A stretch of DNA of 64,000 nucleotides from Coprinopsis marcescibilis (taxonomy: Eukaryota > Basidiomycota > Agaricomycetes > Agaricales > Psathyrellaceae), in NCBI GenBank assembly GCA_004369085.1, contig ML210160.1, positions 47,264 to 111,263 of the forward strand. The letters run 5' to 3'. The translations under genes were made by a program, and so were the position numbers. Under the pieces are notes generated by a model. That model had not been told where the DNA came from and did not search any database. It saw only the letters and a program-made list of their open reading frames with translations. The number at the start of each line of letters is the position of its first letter. The stretch's first letter is position 1. This document shows, in pieces, positions 1 through 11,254 of this stretch.

Positions 1-13
1 TGAAGCTTACTAG

Positions 14-1048
14 GCTGTATCAAGATCGATTCAATCAAGGACTCGATACGAGCATTCAACAATAACGTGTCAAGCATCGCAGAACTTCATGCACGCGCTA
101 TCGACAGCATTAACGGGACAGATGTGCAGAAAGCTAATAATGCGCTGTACGAACTATCGTCCGAGACATCTGCGTTGAGTGAAACACTCAAGAGCGGAGG
201 ATCAAAGCCTCGAGGCACAGGGTGTCTCAGGAGCGAATGGTCAAATTTGGAGGACACAAGTGAGGGAAACGATGGTACAATCACGCAATATATTGACGCC
301 AGTTCTAGGTAGGGCTTGTGAAGTTACATTTTATGGAAGCCATTCAAAGTTATCAGTCGATGGAGCTGCAGTACCGAGCGAAGCACAAGCAAAGGCTGGA
401 TCGTCAGATAAAGATTGGTCAGTCTAAGATTAGCAAGGCTCACAGAACCACTTCTGAAGCTGTCCTACAGTCAAGCCCGACGCGACACCTGACGAAATCC
501 AGGCTGTTATAAAGATAATGGTGGCCAAATCTTCTCGCAGGCGGTACATCACCCTGCCTCTTTCAGAACGCGACTCGGAATAATTCCTTTGGCCAGTTAA
601 CCAACTCGCGGTTTACGGAAGCATCGAGTGCATACAAGGAAGTCCAAGAACGACACGATATCAAGCGTATCGAGAAAACCCTTGGTGAACTCGCCCAATT
701 ATTCAACGATGTACGTATCTATTCCTTGATCTCAAATGACCGTCCTGACACCACCGAATCACTTAAGATGAGCATCTCGGTCGAGCAGCAAGAAGAGATC
801 ATTGACACAATCGAGCGTCAAACTGACGCTGTCGAGAATGATACAAAGATTGGGCAAGTTCAAATAGATTTTCGCGTCCTTCGTGGGCTAACAGTGACAA
901 TCATTTCAGATTGGAGCAGCTGGACGACGGTGTTCGATATGCCGCTGCAGCACGCAAGAAGAGATGGATATTTTTCATCACAATCGTCGTTGTAATCCTT
1001 GCTATCATCGGGGCAGTTGTAGGCGCAGTTCTCAGCAACAGAAAGTAA
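14..1048 (+). CDS. Syntaxin / plasma-membrane t-SNARE (Sso1-like), 5' end cut off by window
   Basis: Qa-SNARE that drives fusion of secretory vesicles with the plasma membrane. The visible exons give, in order: the Habc three-helix region (RAFNNNVSSIAELHAR), a linker with GLVKLHFMEAIQSYQSMELQ, then KPDATPDEIQAV, the SNARE core (SISVEQQEEIIDTIERQTDA) and a C-terminal membrane anchor (WIFFITIVVVILAIIGAV) ending NRK. Apparent introns are 260-308, 418-470, a short one near 551-573, about 711-767, and 854-909; the last is a GC-AG intron. The reading frame breaks at three places (about 196-197, 210-215 and 511-515), each explained by one missing base, so as written the gene does not translate through. 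The beginning of the gene lies left of the window. The family call is secure; the integrity of the frame is not. Confidence 0.85.
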
Positions 1049-1346
1049 TAGTTGGACGGACTTCGTGGGCCTTGGATACCTTTTCTTTTTATATAGCATC
1101 ATTATATCTGCATCTGCCATGAATTCTCAGCCAACTTTTACTTTATTTCCTCATTTCAAAGTGCAAAACTCCATATTAGTATTACTCGACAGTCTGATAT
1201 CCATCTCCACCTGGCAGGGGTTTGCGCTTCCGCGAGATTAGCCACTCCATCTTGACTCATGTTGTGACATGCATCGATGCTCTGGGCATAAATAATCCAT
1301 AAGCCCGGAGCGCCATCAAAATATTAGTCTCGTTCGACCCCCTACC

Positions 1347-2497
1347 ATGTCCGGCGGCGATTCACCACCAGCGCTGGATTTAAGCACCATCGAGGGCATC
1401 ACAGTATACCTCAACTCTAACAACTCAAGCTTTCGCTCTGGTCACGTTCGAGGGGTCCTCACAAATGTTGATCGGGTCACTGGAGGGTTAGCGAACCACA
1501 CGTACAGAGCTAGGTTTGAGGGTCCAGATGGGCCCTACTCCTTGATCGTCAAGTACTCCCCGCCAAATGTGGCGTTCGATATCAACTTTGCTCTCACAAA
1601 CAAGCGAGGGGTGGGTAATTCTCGGCCAATGGTTCAAGATACTTACCTTCGTACTAGTTCTTCGAATACTCCTCTCTCGCACACGTCCCCAAATTGCCAA
1701 CATCCGTTCCGAATCTCGTCGATCACTCCAAGGCAGTACATTACGATACCGAAGCTCACGTTCTGGTACTCGCAGATGTCGGCAAATCTGCCCAAACGTT
1801 GAAGAAACGTCTGATCGACGACGCTACCACTATTGATGTTCGCTCCATTGGGAGAGGCCTGGGTGAATGGCTCGCAGAACTCCATCTGTGGGGCGAAACA
1901 GACGCTGCTGCACCTCTTCGCGAGGTTCTATCTAAAAACATAGAGGTGGCTGATGTCGCCCTTCGCTACACCTTTGGGGGTCTCGTTCCCGACGACGATC
2001 CTCTATGGAAGGAGGTTCGACAGCACGTGGAGAGCATCCGAGCGGCAATCCCAACCTCTCCCTTCATAGTGCATGGTGATTTCTGGACAGGAAACGTGCT
2101 CCTATCTGATGGCGATGAGCCTGGCACTCCGAAGCTCACCGTCCTCGATTGGGAGGCATGCAACTGTCGGGCTATACCATGGAACGACATCGGGCAGATG
2201 TGTTCAGAGATGTACCAGCCGACTTTCTTCGGGCACGCTGGGGAAGAGGGTCCCCAGCTGATTGCGGCGTTCTTGGAGGGTTACAAGTCTCGCAAGGCCA
2301 TATCGAAGGAAGATGCACGCATGGCGGTGGTGCGCTTTGGAGTCCATTTGTTTGTGTGGCCGGGTATGTCCGGTTGGGGAAACGATGAGAGCGTCGGGCG
2401 ATGCAAAGAGCTGGGAAGGGAGTACATCCAGAGGGCTTGGAGCAGGGATTGGGAATGGATCAAGTCTAGTACGCTGGGTGAATTGCTCGATGATTGA
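1347..2497 (+). CDS. Aminoglycoside-phosphotransferase-like (APH/choline-kinase fold) small-molecule kinase
   Basis: Protein-kinase-like fold enzyme of about 367 aa in two exons (1347-1610 and 1658-2497; the 47-nt intron is phase 0). An N-lobe motif GGLANHTYRARFEG with a following Lys (SLIVKYSPP) looks like the nucleotide loop and ATP-binding lysine. The Brenner-type catalytic loop is VHGDFWTGNVLL, followed by LDWEACNCR as the metal-binding DFG equivalent. This pattern belongs to the APH superfamily, which also holds methylthioribose, choline and fructosamine kinases; the substrate cannot be read from sequence. The ATG is the first in frame and is followed directly by family-like sequence. 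It is cytosolic by absence of a signal peptide. It converges on the minus-strand AKR gene, leaving about 155 bp between the stops. Confidence 0.85.
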
Positions 2498-2652
2498 CTT
2501 ACCTTATATCTTGCTTGATATACGTTGAACGAGCACGATTGATCAATCAAAAAGACAAAAGGTGAATCGGAGTTGACAAATATTTAAATTCCAGAATTCA
2601 AAGAAAATTGAAGAAATAATAGAATTGCGCTTTTAAGGTAGCAAGTAAGTAT

Positions 2653-4158
2653 TTAGAGACGAGTATGGTGAATAGGCAGTCCCTTGGGGGCCTTCTCGAG
2701 ATACGAAGACCATAACATCGGCCTGGGATATGAATTTCCATCGCCCTTCACATCGTAGCCAGATTAGTCGCCAGATTATTAAGTATTTTGAAAGACTCAC
2801 AATCAAGGAATTAGGGAATCCAACGTCCAAAGGCTTCGCATTGTCAAGGTATTCCATTTGCTCAGCCGTTAAGGATATTTCGAGAGCCTCGATGTTAGCT
2901 TCTAACTGCTCCGGCTTGCGTCCCCCAACAACTGGGAAAACAAACTGGGCTTTGTGCATCACGTATGCGATGGCCACTGCGCGCAGAATAGTGTCAGCGA
3001 CCCTATAACAGGATGACGGCGACGAGAAAGGACATTACCTGCAGTGAGACTCTTTGCCCCCACTTCGGCCTGAACCTTCTCAAGGGCATCACAGACCGCT
3101 TTCTCCTCTGGAGATCGCTTCCACCCAGCCCCGCTCAACCCAGCAGGCCGACCATTCTCTCCGCTTTGTTGGCGGCGCTCCTCTTCAGCACTGGAACGAA
3201 GCCTTCCACTAGCCAGGACACCGAAGGGGGCAAATGCCATTCCTTATTAACGAAACCGATATTAGAGTGCGACGCCAAATCAACAGAGTAGGTACTCACC
3301 CTCGTCGCGAACAAAGGGAAGAATATCTCGTTCGGCCGAGCGCTCGATGATGTTATACATGGTTTGGAAAATCACAAATGGAGTCTTCCCGGTACGACGA
3401 GCGTATTCGTTCGCTCTGGCCACAACCCAAGCAGGCGTATCAGAGACTCCCTACAGTTGAAGGAAGCATGAGCTAGGCAAACAACCTGCACGATAAAAGA
3501 TTGAACACACCAGGTAGAGCACAATTCCGCGCTGGACGTATGTGTGTAACGCATCCATTACTTCCTCGACGCTAGTGTCCCAGTCCCACCAATGGACATA
3601 GAGAATATCGATGTACGTCGTCCTCAGCGCCTTCAAGCTCTTCTCGACGGTGTTTCGCAAGTTTTTTGCGCTGTTACCAGTGTAAGCTGCGCGAGCGACA
3701 GAGTGCGCTGGGATGTGAGTGCATGAGGTATACTAAATTCGTCACTTGGTTAGTAGCGTTAGTTGTGGACTTGGTGGGACCGTACCTTGGTTGCAATAAC
3801 GAGCTGGTCACGAATTCCACGGGCCTCTGCCCATTCACCAATCACTTGCTCAGAAGTGTTGTCTAAACTGTGAAAAATCAATGAAAGATTAGAAAAGCGC
3901 ATGGCGCATGAAACGCATACAAGGCGCGTACTAGATACCGGCGGTATCGATGAAGTTACCACCTTTGTCCCAAAATGCATCGAGGAGCTTGATACTCATG
4001 TCCTTGTTCATCTCGGGCATGCCAGGCAAAACTGACTTCTCGCCGATGGTCATGGCCCCGAGCTGAAGGCCCGAGACATGGACACCAGCACGCTTCGAAA
4101 GCTGGCGCAGAACGCCGAGCTTAGAGTTAGGTGCATCGGGTTGCGCAAAAAGGGCCAT
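2653..4158 (-). CDS. Aldo-keto reductase, aryl-alcohol dehydrogenase type (copy 1)
   Basis: NADPH-dependent aldo-keto reductase related to fungal aryl-alcohol dehydrogenases and norsolorinic-acid reductases, which reduce aromatic aldehydes. Seven exons (4158-3932, 3867-3786, 3732-3511, 3450-3300, 3242-3039, 2976-2801, 2745-2653) sum to 1,155 nt, giving 384 aa with consistent phases. The catalytic tetrad is visible: Asp and Tyr in FIDTAGIYLDNTSEQ, Lys in VIATKYTS, His in YVHWWDWD. The cofactor-binding C-terminal part reads VFPVVGGRKPEQLEANIEAL, and the protein ends IHHTRL. The start ATG begins MALFAQPDAP, identical to copy 2. A TATATAAA box lies about 85 bp upstream. It is a tandem duplicate of the gene at 6145-7654. 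The acceptor of the last exon is AAG rather than the commoner YAG. Confidence 0.9.
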
Positions 4159-4242
4159 TATGCGAGGGTAGTAGGAAGGTAAGTGAAGTCTGGTTGGATG
4201 AGAGGATAGTTTTATGGGTCTTGACTGGCTGATGTTTTGAAG

Positions 4243-4250
4243 TTTATATA
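4243..4250 (-). promoter_or_regulatory. TATA box of AKR copy 1
   Basis: TATATAAA on the minus strand in the context GGTATATAAAC, about 85 bp upstream of the start codon. The same core with the same upstream GG occurs before AKR copy 2, the GST and the small secreted protein gene. Confidence 0.6.
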
Positions 4251-4903
4251 CCTGAGAGGGACCCAATAAAACGCGCGTAATCAGAATCAGATCATGAACT
4301 CTTCCGAGCTCACAAGCCAGCCTTTGTATCGATATTGCCCCACGGACCCGAGGATACAGGGATCTTTACGGTCTTTTGACGCCGAGAGCCTCGAGGTATG
4401 TCACAATCTACTCTACCTTGTCATCATAATTCGTCAAGAAGCCGCCCAGGGTGCGGTGGCAATCGCACTGAACCAGCGGAAAGACCGTTTTGAACAGTAG
4501 ACGCTATCATACCCTGAAACAAAACAGTCTACAGGTGACCTCGACCTGTCAAGAAGGATCCCCTGCCTGATGGCTCCAGCACATTGCGTCGGAGTATTAT
4601 GATCAAATGACCGGAGACTTCTGTCAAGAAAATCTATGTAACGTCATGGAGCGCCGAACGCTACCAAAGGGAAGGCTTGATGGCAGACCACAAGTACTTA
4701 ATTTTCAAATCAAACTTCAATGTATCATGTTCAGACTGAAGCATGATACTTCATTATCTTGACTCCCGAGCTCCCAGAGCTCGATTTTCAGTAAAGAAAA
4801 CTCTATTCGTAAGATTTAATCTTCGCTGTGTTATAAGTTATGAAAGGAACCAAAATTCGCCAAGGGTCGCCGCATTGTTCATGATCACACAGGGTAGCAA
4901 GAT

Positions 4904-5030
4904 CAATTGTTCCAAAATGTCACATTCATGGAAAGTCCGGAGGTCCGGCGATCGAAGGTCCGGGAGTCTGAGAGGCCGAACGACCGAAAGTACGAAATGC
5001 CGAACAACTGAAGGTCCGGATGTCCAAAAA
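4904..5030. repeat. Left arm of an inverted-repeat (foldback) element
   Basis: CCG-rich arm built of short degenerate units (GTCCGG, CCGAAC, GAAAGT). It starts with CAATTG at 4904-4909. The stretch ATTCATGGAAAGTCCGGA (4924-4941) matches the reverse complement of 5722-5739 exactly over 18 nt, and similarity continues imperfectly inward (GAGAGGCCGA and similar). It resembles the ends of a MITE-like or foldback element; no transposase is encoded between the arms. Confidence 0.65.
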
Positions 5031-5639
5031 AAGCTTGTACGGCGTGCTTTTACAATAGATAGAAATGTCTGTGAATCCCCGTTTGTTATCGCCCTTTTAA
5101 AACAAGAGGGACACTTACACATCATGGTAACCTACGTCACAGGTGCATTGAGAACTTGAGTTGACTGTTGGGCGGCGATGGGCGAAACATGAGAGAGAGA
5201 GAAAGACGTATGTAGGGGCCGTGCACACGCCCTCACACCACACTGGGAGAAAGTGGGGAGCGCCGAGCATCATTTGGGACAGATGATGTACTGAAACAAT
5301 ACTCTGAATTCATGCATACATAATCAATTTAAAATATTTCGGGGGATGTTTCCCACCATGAGATCTGCAGTCGGAGTTAAAGTTAGTTAATGTTTTCTCT
5401 ATTCCATTCCACAAGTGGTTCCATTTAGATTATCTTCAATTGTCTCCTGTGATTTTATTCTAAGTGGCCACCGCAATGCTACCCTAGACTTCTTACCATA
5501 TAACATCTCCCCAACATTTTAAATTTCATACATAGGTTTGCTAACTACATGCTGATTGTGCCGTTTGCATATTGTCTCGGCACATCGCAGTCCTGGTGTT
5601 CCTTCCACTTTCGAGTCCCGGTGTCAGGACAGGTCAGGA

Positions 5640-5755
5640 CACTCAGACCGTGTCGAATTCTCACAGCCGGACCCTCGGTCTCTCGGCCTCTCAGCCTTTC
5701 GGACGTTCGTACTTTCGGACGTCCGGACTTTCCATGAATGGAAAGCTCTCAATTG
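5640..5755. repeat. Right arm of the inverted-repeat (foldback) element
   Basis: Mirror of the arm at 4904-5030. The exact inverted match is at 5722-5739, and CAATTG recurs at 5750-5755 at a comparable distance outside it. The spacer between the arms is about 600 bp of AT-rich noncoding sequence. Confidence 0.65.
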
Positions 5756-6144
5756 TTCTGGGCCAGAGAGTCATAAGACAGTCGAGAAATCCCAAAGAAT
5801 CGGAGAAGAATCGAATTATGCAAGATTCTTTCACGATTTTGTAGCCCATAATCGTCGATCATGCCATTCTGTGTCAGGGCGAGCCTTTTCGAGCCATTCA
5901 CAATAAACCAGCCGCCCAACCTGCGGTATCAATGTAAGGCGCCTGAGCAGGGCTAGTCGGAAATGAACAGCGCCCATCGGGAACCCGGCTGAGAAGTGTC
6001 CACAGTTTAATCAAATATCAATAACATGCATTTTCCTAATTTATGAATCACTGGTACAGGGTAGAAAGAATTTGAGATAGAAGCGTATGTTATTCAAGAG
6101 ATACCACATGTCCAAACATGCAGCAATGCGTTGGGCCCAGGAAT

Positions 6145-7654
6145 CTAGAGGCGGGTTTGGCGGATGGGCAGGGCCTTGGGAGTCTTCTCGAGGTACGAGG
6201 TCCATAACATCGGGTTGGGATAGGCACTTCCATCCCCCTACGCACTGGCGCATCAGCTCCATTGTCATCCCAGAGCACGAACCACGAGATACTCACAATC
6301 ATGGAGTTTGGGAACCCGACGTCCAAAGGCTTTGCATTGTCCAAGAACTCCATCTGTTCAGGAGTCAGAGCAATCTCGAGGGCCTCGATGTTGGCTTCCA
6401 TTTGTTCAGGCTTGCGTCCTCCTACGACAGGGAAGACAAACTGGGCCTTGTGCAACACATAAGCGATGGCCACTGTATGCATGTGTCGTAAGCGACCGAA
6501 CGTTGATGAGACTCGAAAGGAAGTAGACGTACCAGCAGTGATGCTCTTCGCGCCAACCTCGGCTTGAACTTTCTCCAGCGCATCACACACAGCCTTTTCT
6601 TCTGCGCTGCGTTCCCAGCCATCGTTCCATTGCATGTTGCGCCCGTGCTCGCCCGTTTGGCGACGGCGCTCTTCTTCAGCGTTGGATCGGAGCCTTCCAC
6701 CGGCGAGCAGGCCAAAGGGTGCGAAGGCCATTCCTAAAACACGAGAGCGATATATCACCTATACCAAAGAAGCGAAAATTGGAACAATGCGAACCTTCAT
6801 CTCGAACAAATGGGAGGATATCCCGCTCCGCAGATCGTTCCATGATGTTGTACATGGTTTGGTAGATGACGAACGGAGTCTTTCCGGTGCGACGAGCGTA
6901 CTCATTTGCCCGAGCAACAATCCAAGCGGGCGTATCGGATATGCCCTAGAATCGGGGGTTAGTGTGATATAGTTCCACTAATTTAGAGATCAAACATACC
7001 AAGTACAGAACGATACCGCGCTGAACATAGGTGTGCAGTGTGTCCATGACCTCTTCGACGCTGGTGTCCCAGTCCCACCAATGAACGTAAAGGATGTCGA
7101 TATAGGTGGTTCGCAAAGCCTTTAGGCTTTTCTCGACTGTGTTGCGGAGGTTCTTTGCACTATTACCAGTATAGGCAGCACGGCCAACCGAGTGAGCGGG
7201 TATATGGGTGCAGGAGCTGTACTACGTTGGTGATATCTGATAAGTACAGTACTGGAGCAGAATCACGGCGATATAATACCTTGGTTGCAATGATGAGCTG
7301 GTCTCGAATACCGCGAGTTTCCGCCCATTCACCGATGACTTGCTCGGAGGTGTTGTCCTGGCTGTAGAGAAAAGATTAGGCCATCGGTAAATATACGGCA
7401 ACCTAGATGGATTGTTGAACGTACTAGTTGCCGGCGGTATCAATAAAGTTTCCGCCCTTCTCCCAAAAGGCGTCAAGCAGCATGATACTCATGTCTTTGT
7501 CCATATAGCCCATACCAGCGGACCAGGGGGTCTTTTCGCCAATGGTCATACCCCCGAGCTGGAAGCCGGATACATGAGCACTAGCACGCTTGGCAAGTTG
7601 GCGCAGGACGCCGAGCTTGGAGGCGGGTGCATCAGGTTGAGCAAAAAGGGCCAT
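6145..7654 (-). CDS. Aldo-keto reductase, aryl-alcohol dehydrogenase type (copy 2)
   Basis: Close paralog of the upstream AKR with the same start (MALFAQPDAP), the same exon layout and the same motifs: Asp/Tyr in FIDTAGN followed across an intron by YQDNTSEQ, and the VFPVVGGRKPEQMEANIEAL cofactor region. It ends ALPIRQTRL. The C-terminal exon begins with GDGSAYPNPMLW after a TAG acceptor. The expected role is NADPH-dependent reduction of aromatic or phenolic aldehydes in the cytosol. I see no frameshift in this copy. The differences from copy 1 are spread over the protein, so this is an older tandem duplication and not a recent one. Confidence 0.9.
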
Positions 7655-9108
7655 TTTGAGTTATACTAAAAGTAGATTGAAGGTGAGAGCTGTGGTGTTG
7701 GTTGTAGAGGAGTAGTCGTTTGGTTTGGAGTTCTAATGCTGAAGTCGAGAGCCTTTATATACCCTAGGGAACCCTGTTGGATCGGTATTCGCATCACGGT
7801 TGTTTGGGCGTTAATCAGGTTTGCTAACCGAGCCTCCATCGCTATCGGGCCCGTTCCAGGGATTCCGAGGACATTTACCATAGACGATGATCTAAACGCA
7901 CATCGAACACCGATTTCAGGCGAATGGATCGGTTTCCGAAGTTGGAAACGAGCCAGAGATAAGTGTTTATCGTCATCGACATTGATCAGGAAGACCCTTG
8001 ATGCGATACTTATCGCATCGAACGGACGGAGATGGCCTTTGCAAAACAATCGACGTTGTCAGAGGTGGGCATAAGCAGTCAACAGGTGACCTGTTCCTCA
8101 CCCTTTTCGATAGATCTGGTGCTTTTCCGACAGGAATGGGCTAGGCGCAACTGAGTTATCTCCCACGGAGGGGTCCCATTGGTTACTGCATGAGACTATG
8201 GGTAACAAATCAACTCCCTTGAACCTTTGCTCAGGTAAACATGGTTTGAAAAAGTACAAGCATTCTGTGCAAGGTCGCGGGCTTCTGAAGCCGTTTGGTG
8301 ACAGCGCTGTAGGTCTGTCGTTATTGTGGATAAAAGTAGAGGTCTAAGCTGACTTTATCAGCTCATATGTCAAGGAGATTAATATCAACCTTGGATTCCG
8401 ATTACTCACAAATACATAATTAAACGGTGCGACATCCCATTGGTGCATACAGACCAAAGTCCACGGACTACGTCGGTCCAATTCGTAATTTCCAATGATC
8501 CAAATCTCTGCTTAACCCGTTTCAAGTCGCGCTGGAGCCTGCAGTCTGAAGAATCAAGGTGTATATGAGCAGGAACATGAGGCCAAAAAACGTGGCAGAG
8601 GTGAAGAACGGCCGGGGCATTCCGCACCTTGAACTCGAAAGCGGTGCACTTACATAGAGGCTCTTGACAAACACAAGCAATTCGAGCCTCACAGGCACAT
8701 AGTTTTCCGCGAAATACGGAATTATTCCGCCATTGCCTCAACCTGGATTGTTTAGAGGCCTCCTTCCCTTCCAATGTACAAGCAAATAATTCTCTACTTC
8801 ACCGTTCCAACATCATCTCGGCGCCATCGCTCAACGCAGCGTTTTTACGATACCGAAATGATAGGGAGGTAGTCATGGCGCATTTTATATGATGTGTTAT
8901 GAAAAGCCATCGAATTGCGGGGAATTGTGGGGAAACCGGGTCCAATGGCGTTGTACAATGTTCTCCTTCTCAGAGGTAGTGGTCTCGACGAAGAGAACCT
9001 AATCGGCGCCTTGTCGGCACTCGATCGCCAAATAACCACAATCGGAGAACTGCTGGCATTTTGCAAGTGGCAATTTCGAATTCGGGGCGTTGCTCAACTC
9101 AATTCGAC
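7655..9108. other. Intergenic region, no gene recognised
   Basis: Divergent promoter space between AKR copy 2 (minus) and the first ankyrin-MYND gene (plus). A TATA box for AKR copy 2 lies near its left end. The open frames here have no family-like motif and no consistent splice pattern. Confidence 0.5.
7754..7761 (-). promoter_or_regulatory. TATA box of AKR copy 2
   Basis: TATATAAAGG on the minus strand preceded by GGG, about 100 bp upstream of the start codon. It matches the arrangement in AKR copy 1 and the GST gene. Confidence 0.6.
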
Positions 9109-10612
9109 ATGTCCAAGTCAAAGTCCAAGTCAAAGTCAAAGCCAAAGCCCACCCCCAAGCGAACCTATGACTTTACTACCCCGCAAACCTTTAAAACGGT
9201 TCCGCGCTCTGGTCTGGTGGTGACGGACGAAATGAAGAAGTTACTGGCAAAGCCAGGTTTCTTGAGCTCGAAGGATGGCGGGGAAAAACTGAGACAATTG
9301 TACCAAGATCGTGAGTTTCTCTCTTATTTCTTCATCTTCTCTACTAAAGATCCTGGTGGGCTTTCAGACAGTGTTGGGTTCAGCTTTGAACAACTGTCCC
9401 CGTTCGGCCAGGCGTGCTGGTTCGGAAGGTTGGAAAACATGATTGAAGTAGGGAACTTAATAATGTCATCCTGGACGACTCTCAACTACATTTCAGATAC
9501 TGGGCTCCGGCTTTGTTCCTGACCTCGCGGCGAAAGAGACGGTCTACGAAAAGCCCTACGCGACTCTGTTAGTCCTCGGTTCCCAGCGCGTCACCACGCT
9601 CTCGGGTGCTCCGACCAGGCACCTCGAAGTACTCCAGTTCCTCATCAGCCGTGGTCTCCCGGTAAATCTTCATGACATCGTTGGGCACACCGCTCTACAC
9701 CACGCTGTAATCGGCGACATGCCAAGGAAGCAAGAAATCATGAAGATACTGATCAAGGCCGGCGCGGACGTCAATGGTCGAAATCGTTGGGGAGAACCGC
9801 CTTTGCTTTCCGCTATTGTCAGCGGGGATGTCGTTGGTATGGAGGTGCTTTTGGAGGGAGGAGCCGACATCAACATCTGCGACGCCGACGATGTCTCGCC
9901 CTCGAAGAACTACGTCGTCTATGGTCCGAGGGTAGCAGCAACCTTTGAAAAGTGGCTCAAGATTCGTAGCGGGAAACCGGACCCGCTCACGACGAAATCC
10001 TGTGCGCAATGCGGCGTCAAGAACACGCCTTTGAAGAACTGTTCGCGTTGCTTGACTGTGCAGTACTGCTCAAAAGAGTGTCAAGGTGCGTAGTCCCGCG
10101 CAAAGGACGTCTCCGATGCTCACAGACATTTGAAAGCTGCTGCTTGGAAGGGACATAAACCAGACTGCAAACCGTTCGACAAAAAGACGACTATCACCGT
10201 AAAACCCTCCTACGACAGCCCCTTCCAAGGCCCCGTAATACCCAACACCGCCGTCACTCATGGACTTTTTGGGCGTGGAAACCCCGTCCCAGAAACGCAT
10301 TTTCGCAATAGCCATATCCCCAAAGACCTCACGTCAGAAGGAAAACAGGTGGTCATCAAGGTCCAAGCACCGTATCCCGGGTCTGCCCCTACTCCCGAAG
10401 GCGTATATCAAGACATGCTCGTCTATACTCGAAAGCGGGACTTTGTTTGCTACATTCAGCGCAAGACTTCGCGGGAAGCGTACGATACACTATTGGAGAC
10501 AATCCGGGGAAGAGGGGTGGAGAGCTTGAAAGCATACTTTGTGGCCATCTTGAAGAGCCCTGAGGAACTCGTTATCAAGTTTTCGGAGCCGTTGGCTGCG
10601 CAACCTTGGTAA
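9109..10612 (+). CDS. Ankyrin-repeat protein with MYND zinc finger (copy 1)
   Basis: Four exons (9109-9310, 9368-9447, 9497-10085, 10137-10612) give 448 aa. The N-terminus is a Lys/Ser tract (SKSKSKSKSK). Ankyrin repeats follow in the middle (HTALHHAVIGDM, ILIKAGADVNGRNRWGEPPL, VLLEGGADINICD). Next is a MYND zinc finger with CAQCG, CSRCLTVQYCSKECQ and, after an intron, AAAWKGHKPDC. The C-terminal domain of about 150 aa has no name I know. MYND fingers and ankyrin repeats both mediate protein-protein contacts, so an adaptor role is likely; no enzymatic domain is visible. The last intron is best placed using an AAG acceptor at 10134-10136, because only that keeps the CQ-x3-W spacing of the finger. 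The gene stands in tandem with a close paralog. Confidence 0.85.
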
Positions 10613-11254
10613 TAGAATTGTCGAATGCCAGCGATCTTTCTGTGGTGGTGCTACCCCTGCATTTCTTTGCTATTCCGAATGTTCAGCTTTCTGCTTGGTG
10701 GTTTCTTTTAGTAATTACCTATCCTGGAGGGCATTGGAACCTCAACTTTCCAATCAGCTCTTTCCTTGTAGTTTGAAAAGGAATTCAACTGCCTCATAGA
10801 TAGAACGGTGAGAGATTAGATAAGACAAATCAACTGATCTCGTCGGCAATACCCGCACGCCGTCCGCTGCAGATTTAATCAAGAGGCGTCAGAGACGGAA
10901 GCTTGTGTCTGCTCTCTGAGCTTCACCCCCTGCCGAGCAATGCCGCCTTTCGGGGTGTTCCGATCACCATCACTCACGCCCAGATCCTGTTCCACTTCTG
11001 GCCGATTTGCCACCTCTTGGATTTAATGCACGTTTTTCTCTTTAACTTCTTTGTAGCTCTCTGTTATCGCAACTGATAGCACCCTGAGGTGAGTTTTGTT
11101 GAATTTTATACCAAAATTATCTCTGAAATTCTTTCTGTCGATAACTGTCTGTCTCACAAGGACTCAAACCCAAACCAGGCAAACCTGCTAAAAATTGTGG
11201 CCGAGTAAATATACCAGTTTCAGGTTAGGTACTCGACTGAGCCTATCTCCGGTC
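10613..11254. other. Intergenic spacer between the two ankyrin-MYND genes
   Basis: About 640 bp, with the 3' flank of copy 1 and the promoter of copy 2. I see no gene or repeat. Confidence 0.5.

Larger units (their letters stand above)
4159..6144. other. Intergenic region between the two AKR copies
   Basis: About 2 kb without a convincing gene. It holds the promoter of AKR copy 1 and a foldback pair of CCG-rich arms (annotated separately). Open frames here are short and have repeat-like composition. Confidence 0.6.

Noticed and set aside
7666..8074. Overlapping frames on both strands upstream of AKR copy 2
   Set aside because: They lie over the TATA box and promoter, with no recognisable protein features.
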